A stretch of 37,586 nt of DNA from the NCBI GenBank assembly GCA_002973575.1, contig PVEQ01000025.1, forward strand, positions 1 through 37,586, written 5' to 3'. The stretch comes from Sediminibacterium magnilacihabitans. Its GTDB lineage: Bacteria; Bacteroidota; Bacteroidia; Chitinophagales; Chitinophagaceae. The notes under the pieces were generated by a model, which had not been told where the DNA came from, ran no database searches, and saw only the letters and a program-made list of their open reading frames with translations. Shown piece by piece: positions 31,588 to 37,586 of the stretch; positions within the stretch are counted from its first letter, which is position 1; every line of letters begins with the position of its first letter. A program made the position numbers and the translations under genes.

Positions 31588-31995
31588 ATGTTGTCGAAAA
31601 AAACACAATATGCCTTTAAAGCGCTTACCTTTATGGCAGAGAAGAAAAAAGACGGCCCGGTATTGATCGCTGAAATTGCCAGCAAAAAAAAGATTCCCCT
31701 CAAATTTTTAGAAAATATTTTGCTGGAACTGAAAAAGGCCGGTATACTGGATAGTAAAAAAGGAAAAGGCGGCGGTTATTTTTTCAACGTAGAACCTCAT
31801 AAAATTCCCCTCGCGAAGGTTATGCGTTTAATCGAAGGCCCTATTGCATTATTGCCTTGTGTAAGTCTCAATTTCTATGAAAAATGCGCCGACTGCAACG
31901 AAAAAAGATGCGGTCTGAACAGGGTCATGATTGAAGTGCGTGATAACACGCTGAAAGTATTGGAGAATAAAACGGTGGCGGATCTTGTTGGGTAA
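31588..31995 (+). CDS. Rrf2 family transcriptional regulator
   Basis: The 135-aa product has the Rrf2 winged helix: 'MLSKKTQYAFKALTFMA', 'IAEIASKKKIPLKFLENIL', 'LKKAGILDSKKGKGGGYFF'. The cysteine segment reads 'LPCVSLNFYEKCADCNEKRC' (Cys91, 100, 103, 108), the region that binds an Fe-S cluster or senses thiols in IscR-like members. It likely represses genes for iron-sulfur, cysteine or redox stress, but targets cannot be read here. It is divergent from the barrel gene (69-bp gap) and followed by a palindromic repeat. Confidence 0.92.
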   Translation: MLSKKTQYAFKALTFMAEKKKDGPVLIAEIASKKKIPLKFLENILLELKKAGILDSKKGKGGGYFFNVEPHKIPLAKVMRLIEGPIALLPCVSLNFYEKCADCNEKRCGLNRVMIEVRDNTLKVLENKTVADLVG

Positions 31996-32000
31996 AGAAC

Positions 32001-32080
32001 CGTCATCCCGAGCGTAGCCGAGGGACCTCATGAAGTCTTCAGCAGGTCCCTCGACTCGCGTTCGCTCGCTCGGGATGACG
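32001..32080 (+). repeat. Dispersed ~80-bp palindromic repeat, copy 3
   Basis: Runs from CGTCATCCCGAGCGTAGC to CGCTCGGGATGACG, 5 bp after the Rrf2 stop and 28 bp before the next gene. It has the same orientation as the copy at 17097. It could act as a hairpin terminator for the Rrf2 gene. Confidence 0.88.
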
Positions 32081-32108
32081 ATCAGCAATAAATCAAACCA
32101 GCTCTTAT

Positions 32109-32849
32109 ATGAAACGAGTTCTTTTCCTGTTGCTTTGCTTCCCTTTGTTTGCCAATGCGCAACTTTTAGGCTTGGGAAGCAACATCGTAAAGGTGAATCT
32201 CAGTTCACTGGCCCTAAAGAATTATAGTTTTTCTTTTGAAAGAAAAATTTCAAAGCGGGTGTCTCTTGTACTCGGTTACCGCACAGAACCCAAGGGCAGC
32301 CCTCCTTTCCAGTCACAATTCGAGAACATCATCAACAGTTCCGATATCAACTTCAGTCGCTTCGAAATTGGTAACACCGCCTGGACACCCGAAGTAAGAT
32401 TTTATCTGGGTAAAGGCAATATGCGCGGCTTTTATGTAGCCCCCTATATGCGGTTTGCCAGTTTCGACGTCACTTCGCCGGTACGCTATAGTACTACAGT
32501 CAGCGGCACGCTTTATACAAAAGATGCTGATTTCAGCGGTAAGATCACTTCTACTAATGGTGGATTGATGATCGGAACCCAGCACCGTTTATTTAAAGTA
32601 TTAGTGATCGACATCTGGATCATCGGCGGGCATTATGGTTCCAGCAAGGGAGACCTGAATTTTGCAGCCACCACTCCCCTGACGCCGCAGGAGCAATCCG
32701 CGCTTAAACAAAATCTTGATAAGATAGACGCGAAGCCTTTCAAATTCACCAATACCGTGTATGCCGATGGCAGTGGCGCCAAGATCACATCAGACGGGCC
32801 CTGGGCAGGGATACGCGGAGCAGGTATCAATATCGGTTTTCACTTTTAA
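32109..32849 (+). CDS. Secreted or outer-membrane beta-barrel-like protein (DUF3575-like)
   Basis: The 246-aa product has a signal peptide (MKRVLFLLLCFPLFANAQ), then 'KVNLSSLALKNYSFSFERKI' and 'SKRVSLVLGYRTEPKGS', a pattern common in Bacteroidota DUF3575-type membrane proteins. Later strands 'MRGFYVAPYMRFASFDV', 'NGGLMIGTQHRLFKVLVIDI' and the terminal 'GIRGAGINIGFHF' end in Phe, which fits an outer-membrane barrel. The family name is a tentative match. The stop codon overlaps the convergent dehydrogenase stop by 4 bp. Confidence 0.75.
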   Translation: MKRVLFLLLCFPLFANAQLLGLGSNIVKVNLSSLALKNYSFSFERKISKRVSLVLGYRTEPKGSPPFQSQFENIINSSDINFSRFEIGNTAWTPEVRFYLGKGNMRGFYVAPYMRFASFDVTSPVRYSTTVSGTLYTKDADFSGKITSTNGGLMIGTQHRLFKVLVIDIWIIGGHYGSSKGDLNFAATTPLTPQEQSALKQNLDKIDAKPFKFTNTVYADGSGAKITSDGPWAGIRGAGINIGFHF

Positions 32850-33799
32850 GCGTGACTGAGGTTCTTCAACATGTCCTCGGTCATCTTACTTAAATCATAT
32901 TCTCTCTTCCAACCCCAGTCCTTCGCAGCTACGCTGTCGTCTATGCTTTGCGGCCAGCTGTCTGCGATGGACTGGCGGTAATCGGGCACATAGATCATCT
33001 GAAAACCGGAAACATGTTTGCCGATCTCCGCAGCGATCTCTTTGGGTGAAAAACTCATACCCGAAATATTATACGAAGTACGGATGCTGATCTTATCTGC
33101 CGGTGCCGCCATCAGTTCCAATGTGGCGCGAATGGCATCAGGCATATACATCATAGGCAGGTAAGTATCTTCTTTGAGAAAGCATTGGTATTTTTTCTCT
33201 GTCAACGCTTCGTGATAGATCTCAACAGCATAATCGGTAGTACCACCACCGGGAGCCGATTTATAACTGATGAGCCCGGGATAACGCAAGCTACGTACAT
33301 CCACTCCATAACGATGATGGTAATAATTACACCAAAATTCACCGGCATACTTACTGATACCATACACAGTAGTAGGTTCGATGATGGTTTGCTGCGGGCA
33401 ATTCTGTTTAGGTGAAGTAGGTCCGAATACCGCAATGCTGCTGGGCCAATATATTTTGTGCAGTTTCTCTTCGCGGGCGATATCGAGCACATTCAATAAA
33501 CCCTGCATGTTCAGGTGCCAGGCCAGGTTGGGATTTTTTTCACCGGTGGCCGAAAGAATGGCCGCAAGCAGGTATACCTGTGTGATGTTCTGGCGTATCA
33601 CCTGCACGTGCAACATTTCTTTGTTCATCACATCGATGCTCACATAAGGACCGGTGCCTTCGAGCAAAGGGTTCTGTTCACGCAGATCAGAAGCGATGAC
33701 GTTATTGTTACCATATTGTTTGCGCAGCGCCAGGGTCAATTCAACACCTATCTGGCCCGAAGCGCCTATTACGAGTATCCTTTCTTTGGTAGTAGACAT
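32846..33799 (-). CDS. L-threonine 3-dehydrogenase, SDR/epimerase type
   Basis: ATG 33799 ('MSTTKERILVIGASGQIG') is chosen; the frame runs to 33862, but the extra N-terminus is not family-like and spans a -7 element. The 317-aa product is an extended SDR: NAD motif GASGQIG, 'YLLAAILSATGEKNPNL', Ser of 'WPSSIAVFGP', and 'TVYGISKYAGE' (YxxxK). Then comes 'RYPGLISYKSAPGGGTTDYA', which is diagnostic for NAD-dependent threonine dehydrogenases of the UDP-galactose-epimerase-like class known in Flavobacterium and animals. It would oxidise threonine to 2-amino-3-ketobutyrate. Divergent from kdsA. Confidence 0.85.
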   Translation of the reverse strand: MSTTKERILVIGASGQIGVELTLALRKQYGNNNVIASDLREQNPLLEGTGPYVSIDVMNKEMLHVQVIRQNITQVYLLAAILSATGEKNPNLAWHLNMQGLLNVLDIAREEKLHKIYWPSSIAVFGPTSPKQNCPQQTIIEPTTVYGISKYAGEFWCNYYHHRYGVDVRSLRYPGLISYKSAPGGGTTDYAVEIYHEALTEKKYQCFLKEDTYLPMMYMPDAIRATLELMAAPADKISIRTSYNISGMSFSPKEIAAEIGKHVSGFQMIYVPDYRQSIADSWPQSIDDSVAAKDWGWKREYDLSKMTEDMLKNLSHA

Positions 33800-33829
33800 A
33801 GCAGTTGATTTAGAGCGAAGCAAAGAAAG

Positions 33830-33837
33830 CAAAAATA
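33830..33837 (-). promoter_or_regulatory. Candidate -7 element for the threonine dehydrogenase gene
   Basis: The complement reads TATTTTTG, an exact TAnnTTTG match 30 bp before ATG 33799, and it excludes the upstream in-frame start. Confidence 0.45.
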
Positions 33838-33867
33838 CCCTGAAATAGATATGCCGCTCCATTTACG

Positions 33868-33875
33868 TAAATTTG
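33868..33875 (+). promoter_or_regulatory. Candidate -7 element for kdsA
   Basis: TAAATTTG is an exact TAnnTTTG match 38 bp before ATG 33914. It lies downstream of the in-frame ATG at 33851, which argues against that longer start. Confidence 0.45.
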
Positions 33876-33913
33876 CTGCGCCGGTGAAATCGGTTGCGCA
33901 AAATTATCATCTC

Positions 33914-34738
33914 ATGATCCCTTCTTATCTTTCCCAACTTTTCAAACAACAGTCTTATAACCCCGATCAATTTTTCCTCATTGCAGGCCCCTGCGTGGTG
34001 GAAAGCGAAGAACTGGTCATGGAAGTAGCCGATAAAGTATCGGCCATTTGTAAAAGGCTGGAAATACCCTATGTGTTCAAAGCCAGCTATCGCAAGGCCA
34101 ATCGAACCAGCGCCAGCTCTTTCACAGGTATCGGTGACGACAACGGTCTTTCTTTGATCAAAAAAGTAGGCACTACCTATCAACTGCCTACTACATCGGA
34201 TATACATGCGCATGAGGAAGCGGCCATGGCGGCTCCTTTCATCGACCTATTGCAGATACCCGCTTTTTTATGCAGGCAAACCGATTTGTTGATTGCCGCT
34301 GCTGAAACAGGAAAGGTAGTGAACGTTAAGAAGGGGCAGTTCCTGAGTGGTCCTTCTATGAAATTTGCTGTGGACAAGATCAAAAAAGCGGGTAACGATA
34401 AAGTGATGCTCACGGAAAGAGGTACTACTTTCGGTTACCAGGACCTGGTAGTGGATTATCGCAATATTCCCTGGATGCAGGAGCACCAGGTGCCCGTGAT
34501 CATGGATTGCACCCATTCACTGCAACAACCCAACCAAACCAGCGGTGTAACAGGGGGTAATCCGCAACTGATCGGCACTATTGCAAAAGCGGCTATTGCC
34601 ACGGGGGCAGACGGACTTTTCATTGAAACACATCCCAACCCGGCCGTTGCCAAGAGCGACGGAGCCAATATGTTAAAGCTCGATCTGCTGGAAGGATTAC
34701 TGGAACAGCTGGTAAAACTGCGTAAAGCGGTGATCTGA
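33914..34738 (+). CDS. kdsA: 3-deoxy-8-phosphooctulonate synthase
   Basis: ATG 33914 ('MIPSYLSQLFKQQSYNPDQ') gives a normal-length 274-aa KdsA; an in-frame ATG at 33851 would add 21 residues outside the family and precede the -7 element. Motifs: 'FFLIAGPCVVESEELV', 'PYVFKASYRKANRTSASSF', 'TTSDIHAHEEAA', 'LLQIPAFLCRQTDLLIAA', 'VNVKKGQFLSGPSMK', 'LTERGTTFGYQDLVVDYR', 'PVIMDCTHSLQQPN' and 'DGLFIETHPNPAVAKSDG'. It condenses phosphoenolpyruvate with arabinose-5-phosphate to Kdo-8-phosphate for LPS. Convergent with the PspC gene. Confidence 0.95.
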   Translation: MIPSYLSQLFKQQSYNPDQFFLIAGPCVVESEELVMEVADKVSAICKRLEIPYVFKASYRKANRTSASSFTGIGDDNGLSLIKKVGTTYQLPTTSDIHAHEEAAMAAPFIDLLQIPAFLCRQTDLLIAAAETGKVVNVKKGQFLSGPSMKFAVDKIKKAGNDKVMLTERGTTFGYQDLVVDYRNIPWMQEHQVPVIMDCTHSLQQPNQTSGVTGGNPQLIGTIAKAAIATGADGLFIETHPNPAVAKSDGANMLKLDLLEGLLEQLVKLRKAVI

Positions 34739-34746
34739 GATCCGTT

Positions 34747-34968
34747 TTACAAATTCCTTAAAGGATTCCTCCTTCCCGCCAGGATATAATTTTTTATATT
34801 GATCCAGAAAGCCAGGATCATATAAATGATAACAGGAGAGCCCAGCGTAAGAAAGGAAATGTAGATGAACCACATGCGGATGCGCGAACTGGCGATACCT
34901 AAACGTTCCCCTATTGCCGAACAAACACCAAAAGCCCTCAATTCGAGAAATTCCCTGATTTTTTGCAT
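34747..34968 (-). CDS. PspC domain protein (73 aa)
   Basis: Of the two overlapping minus-strand frames here, this one is the real gene. From ATG 34968 the product reads 'MQKIREFLELRAFGVCSAIG' then 'ERLGIASSRIRMWFIYISFL', 'GSPVIIYMILAFWINIKNY' and a basic tail. This is the PspC pattern: short amphipathic N-terminus with 'FGVCSAIGERLGI', then one or two membrane helices. PspC proteins sense or stabilise the inner membrane under stress. It is small, single, and ends 8 bp from the convergent kdsA stop. No other phage-shock genes are in view. Confidence 0.85.
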   Translation of the reverse strand: MQKIREFLELRAFGVCSAIGERLGIASSRIRMWFIYISFLTLGSPVIIYMILAFWINIKNYILAGRRNPLRNL

Positions 34969-35114
34969 ACACAATCAATTTACAATGCAGTCCGGGGGGT
35001 ATAGCAGAAACCGAACCCAATTTACGTATTTTAACGCTATCAGCCAGCAATAAACAGGCCTAAAAAGACCCAAATTCTGTTAAAAACAGTTTTCCGTTAG
35101 CCCTCGTTTTTTCG

Positions 35115-35122
35115 TAAATTCG
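35115..35122 (+). promoter_or_regulatory. Weak -7-like element before aconitase
   Basis: TAAATTCG lies 52 bp before ATG 35175, one base off TAnnTTTG, with no clear -33 box. It is the best candidate in the 200-bp gap upstream of the gene. Confidence 0.3.
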
Positions 35123-35174
35123 CGGCAATTTCCACCCACCTGTAGCAATAACCTACAAACAATAAACTTCTATT

Positions 35175-37445
35175 ATGGCTTTTGACATTGAAATGATCAA
35201 GAAAGTTTACGCCAACCTCCCCGCTAAAGTGGATGCTGCGCGTAAAGCCCTGGGCAGACCACTTACACTGGCAGAAAAAATACTTTTTGCACACCTGCAC
35301 AGCGACCAGCAGTTATCGAATTTTGAGAGAGGTAAATCTTATGTTGATTTTGCCCCCGACCGCGTAGCCATGCAGGATGCAACGGCCCAGATGGCATTGT
35401 TGCAGTTCATGCAGGCGGGCAGGCCTAAAGTGGCCGTACCCTCTTCGGTACACTGCGACCACCTGATCACAGCCAGGGTAGAAGCCAAGCAAGACTTACA
35501 GGTAGCTACTACCGAAAGCAAGGAAGTGTTCGACTTCCTGTCTTCCGTATCCAATAAATATGGCATCGATTTCTGGAAACCCGGTGCGGGTATCATTCAC
35601 CAGGTAGTATTGGAGAATTATGCATTTCCCGGCGGTATGATGATCGGTACCGATTCTCACACCGTGAACGCAGGCGGACTGGGCATGGTAGCCATTGGTG
35701 TTGGTGGTGCCGATGCTTGTGATGTGATGGCCGGACTGCCCTGGGAACTCAAATGGCCCAAGCTGATTGGTGTAAAACTCACCGGCAAGCTGAACGGATG
35801 GACTGCTCCCAAAGACGTGATCCTGAAAGTAGCCGGCATCCTTACCGTAAAAGGTGGAACCGGCGCTATCGTAGAATATTTTGGCGAAGGCGCTACCAGC
35901 ATGAGCTGTACCGGTAAAGGCACCATCTGTAACATGGGGGCAGAGATCGGAGCCACTACTTCTACTTTCGCTTACGATGAAAGCATGAGCCGTTACCTCA
36001 AAGCCACCGGCCGCGAAGAAGTAGCCGCCATGGCCGACGGCATCAAAAACTACCTGACTGCTGATGCAGAAGTGTACCAATCTCCCGAAAAATATTTCGA
36101 TCAACTGATAGAGATCAACCTGAGCGAACTGGAGCCACACCTGAACGGACCTTTCACGCCCGATCTGGCCACCCCTATTTCTAAAATGAAAGAAGTAGCT
36201 GTTGCCAATGGATGGCCTACCAAAATTGAAGTGGGTTTGATCGGCAGCTGTACCAACAGCTCTTATGAAGACATCAGCCGCGCTGTAAGCCTGGCCAAAC
36301 AGGTACAAGACAAAGGCCTGACCCTGAAAAGCGAATTCACCATCACACCCGGTAGTGAGCAGGTACGTTTCACTATTGAAAGGGATGGTTTCCTGGATAC
36401 TTTTAACCAGATTGGCGCCAAGGTATTTGCCAATGCATGCGGACCCTGTATCGGTATGTGGGATCGCGTAGGTGCTGATAAAAAAGAAAAGAATACCATC
36501 GTGCATTCTTTCAACCGCAACTTCGCCAAGCGTGCCGATGGCAACCCCAATACTTATGCATTCGTTGGTTCACCTGAACTGGTAACTGCTATGGCCATTG
36601 CAGGCGACCTCACTTTCAACCCAATGACCGATACCCTCACCAACGATAAAGGCGAGAAAGTAAAACTGGATGCACCCAACGGCGAAGAGTTGCCGGCTAA
36701 AGGTTTTTCAGTAGACGATCCCGGCTACCAGGCGCCTGCTGCCGATGGCAGCGGTGTACAGGTAGTAGTAGATCCTGCTTCCAAGCGCCTGCAATTGCTG
36801 GAACCATTCCCTGCCTGGGAAGGAACCGACCTGAAAGGACTGAAACTGTTGATCAAAGCAAAAGGTAAGTGTACAACCGACCATATCTCAATGGCAGGTC
36901 CCTGGCTGAAATTCCGCGGTCACCTCGATAATATCAGCAACAACATGCTCATCGGCGCCATCAACTATTTCAACGATAAGGCCGACAGCATCAAAAATGA
37001 ACTCACTGGTGAATATGGTCCTGTACCCGCCACCCAGCGTGCCTATAAAGCCGCCGGCATTGGTTCAATCGTTGTTGGTGATGAAAACTATGGTGAAGGC
37101 AGCAGCCGCGAACATGCAGCTATGGAGCCCCGCCACCTGGGCGTTCGCGCGATACTGGTAAAATCTTTTGCCCGTATTCACGAAACCAACCTGAAAAAGC
37201 AAGGTATGCTGGCCCTGACCTTCAACGACAAGAACGATTACGATAAAATACAGGAAGATGATACTGTTGATATCGATGGTCTCACCAGTTTTGCACCCGG
37301 TCAGCCGCTCACCATTGTGTTGCACCACAAAGATGGCAGCGTTGATAAGATCAGCGTGAACCACACTTACAACCAGCAGCAGATCGAATGGTTCAAAGCA
37401 GGAGGCGCATTGAACATTATTCGTAAGCAAGTTGCTGCAAAATAA
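35175..37445 (+). CDS. Aconitate hydratase
   Basis: The 756-aa product is a full-length aconitase of the mitochondrial-like class. The N-terminal '[19 protein letters not shown]' is followed by '[11 protein letters not shown]', '[20 protein letters not shown]' and the 4Fe-4S ligands in '[14 protein letters not shown]' and '[14 protein letters not shown]'. The swivel domain carries '[14 protein letters not shown]' and '[20 protein letters not shown]', with the substrate Arg and Ser. It interconverts citrate and isocitrate in the TCA cycle. It stands alone, with a hairpin terminator 49 bp after the stop. Confidence 0.95.
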   Translation: MAFDIEMIKKVYANLPAKVDAARKALGRPLTLAEKILFAHLHSDQQLSNFERGKSYVDFAPDRVAMQDATAQMALLQFMQAGRPKVAVPSSVHCDHLITARVEAKQDLQVATTESKEVFDFLSSVSNKYGIDFWKPGAGIIHQVVLENYAFPGGMMIGTDSHTVNAGGLGMVAIGVGGADACDVMAGLPWELKWPKLIGVKLTGKLNGWTAPKDVILKVAGILTVKGGTGAIVEYFGEGATSMSCTGKGTICNMGAEIGATTSTFAYDESMSRYLKATGREEVAAMADGIKNYLTADAEVYQSPEKYFDQLIEINLSELEPHLNGPFTPDLATPISKMKEVAVANGWPTKIEVGLIGSCTNSSYEDISRAVSLAKQVQDKGLTLKSEFTITPGSEQVRFTIERDGFLDTFNQIGAKVFANACGPCIGMWDRVGADKKEKNTIVHSFNRNFAKRADGNPNTYAFVGSPELVTAMAIAGDLTFNPMTDTLTNDKGEKVKLDAPNGEELPAKGFSVDDPGYQAPAADGSGVQVVVDPASKRLQLLEPFPAWEGTDLKGLKLLIKAKGKCTTDHISMAGPWLKFRGHLDNISNNMLIGAINYFNDKADSIKNELTGEYGPVPATQRAYKAAGIGSIVVGDENYGEGSSREHAAMEPRHLGVRAILVKSFARIHETNLKKQGMLALTFNDKNDYDKIQEDDTVDIDGLTSFAPGQPLTIVLHHKDGSVDKISVNHTYNQQQIEWFKAGGALNIIRKQVAAK

Positions 37446-37494
37446 AATTTGACAATTAGCCAATTCGGCAATTAGTCAATGTAAATAAGAAGAG

Positions 37495-37526
37495 GCCGTC
37501 TCAATACAATAATTGAGGCGGCTTTT
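37495..37526 (+). terminator. Hairpin terminator after aconitase
   Basis: GCCGTCTCAAT pairs with ATTGAGGCGGC (one G-T pair) around a short loop, followed by TTTT. It has the standard form of an intrinsic terminator and lies 49 bp after the aconitase stop. The remaining bases to the window end show no gene. Confidence 0.8.
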
Positions 37527-37586
37527 CATTTTGAGAGGAGAGCGGGCATTTAAAGCTGGGATTAGATTTTCTGAGAAGTACCTGCT

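Noticed and set aside
34697..35050. 117-codon minus-strand ORF overlapping the PspC gene
   Set aside because: The other frame (34968-34747) has the PspC motif; this one does not resemble any family.
35077..35089. CTGTT-AAA-AACAG hairpin followed by TTTT as a terminator
   Set aside because: The stem is only 5 bp and A+T-rich, and no gene ends just upstream on the plus strand.
35496..36506. 336-codon minus-strand ORF
   Set aside because: It lies wholly inside the aconitase gene in another frame and shows no family motifs.

Overview
The window looks like chromosomal DNA from a Bacteroidota bacterium, most likely Chitinophagaceae (Chitinophaga/Niastella-like). The support is family content: a DUF4954 protein, a parA-parB-DUF5683-dapB block, an SDR-type threonine dehydrogenase, many '-AQ' signal peptides and small outer-membrane beta-barrels. 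Several genes are also preceded by the Bacteroidota -7 element TAnnTTTG. No rRNA, tRNA, transposase, integrase or CRISPR array was seen. The placement is inference from families, not a database match.

Region 1 (1-5160, all minus strand) is the accessory part and is visibly more A+T-rich than the rest. It holds five paralogous secreted fibre-like proteins, the last cut by the window edge. Each has a signal peptide, 'GNVGIGT.TP' beta-repeat modules, a variable middle and a shared C-terminal 'W.DYVF...HLP..PS..EV...LLKK.EELTLY.I' module ending in a coiled coil. Two junctions overlap as ATGA, one member has a 453-bp internal tandem duplication, and the two genes at the upstream end (3829-4624 and 4663-5158) each carry a +1 frameshift near the N-terminus. 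An A+T-rich gap and a 64-aa orphan winged-helix-like ORF follow.

Region 2 (5900-10263) holds a TlpA-like thioredoxin, a secreted lactonase-family beta-propeller, a His-tailed membrane protein and a GH1 beta-glycosidase. Region 3 (10444-15208) is a complete tripartite efflux locus: TetR regulator with tandem candidate operators, EmrA-like adaptor, EmrB-like 14-TM transporter and TolC-like outer-membrane factor. A small SET-domain protein lies convergent to it.

Region 4 (15672-25622) holds an MgtE magnesium transporter, an FKBP peptidyl-prolyl isomerase, an ABC-F ATPase, a small membrane protein, a GNAT acetyltransferase, glmS followed 19 bp later by a DUF4954 left-handed beta-helix protein, a strong terminator, and a beta-barrel. 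Region 5 (25708-37445) is housekeeping: metallophosphoesterase, UPF0173 hydrolase, parA, parB, DUF5683, dapB, beta-barrel proteins, an Rrf2 regulator, threonine dehydrogenase, kdsA, a PspC protein and aconitase with its terminator.

Three copies of a ~79-bp imperfect palindrome (10487, 17097, 32001) lie in intergenic gaps. Six of seven convergent gene pairs abut or overlap with no room for a terminator. The most novel-looking element is the fibre-protein array in region 1.
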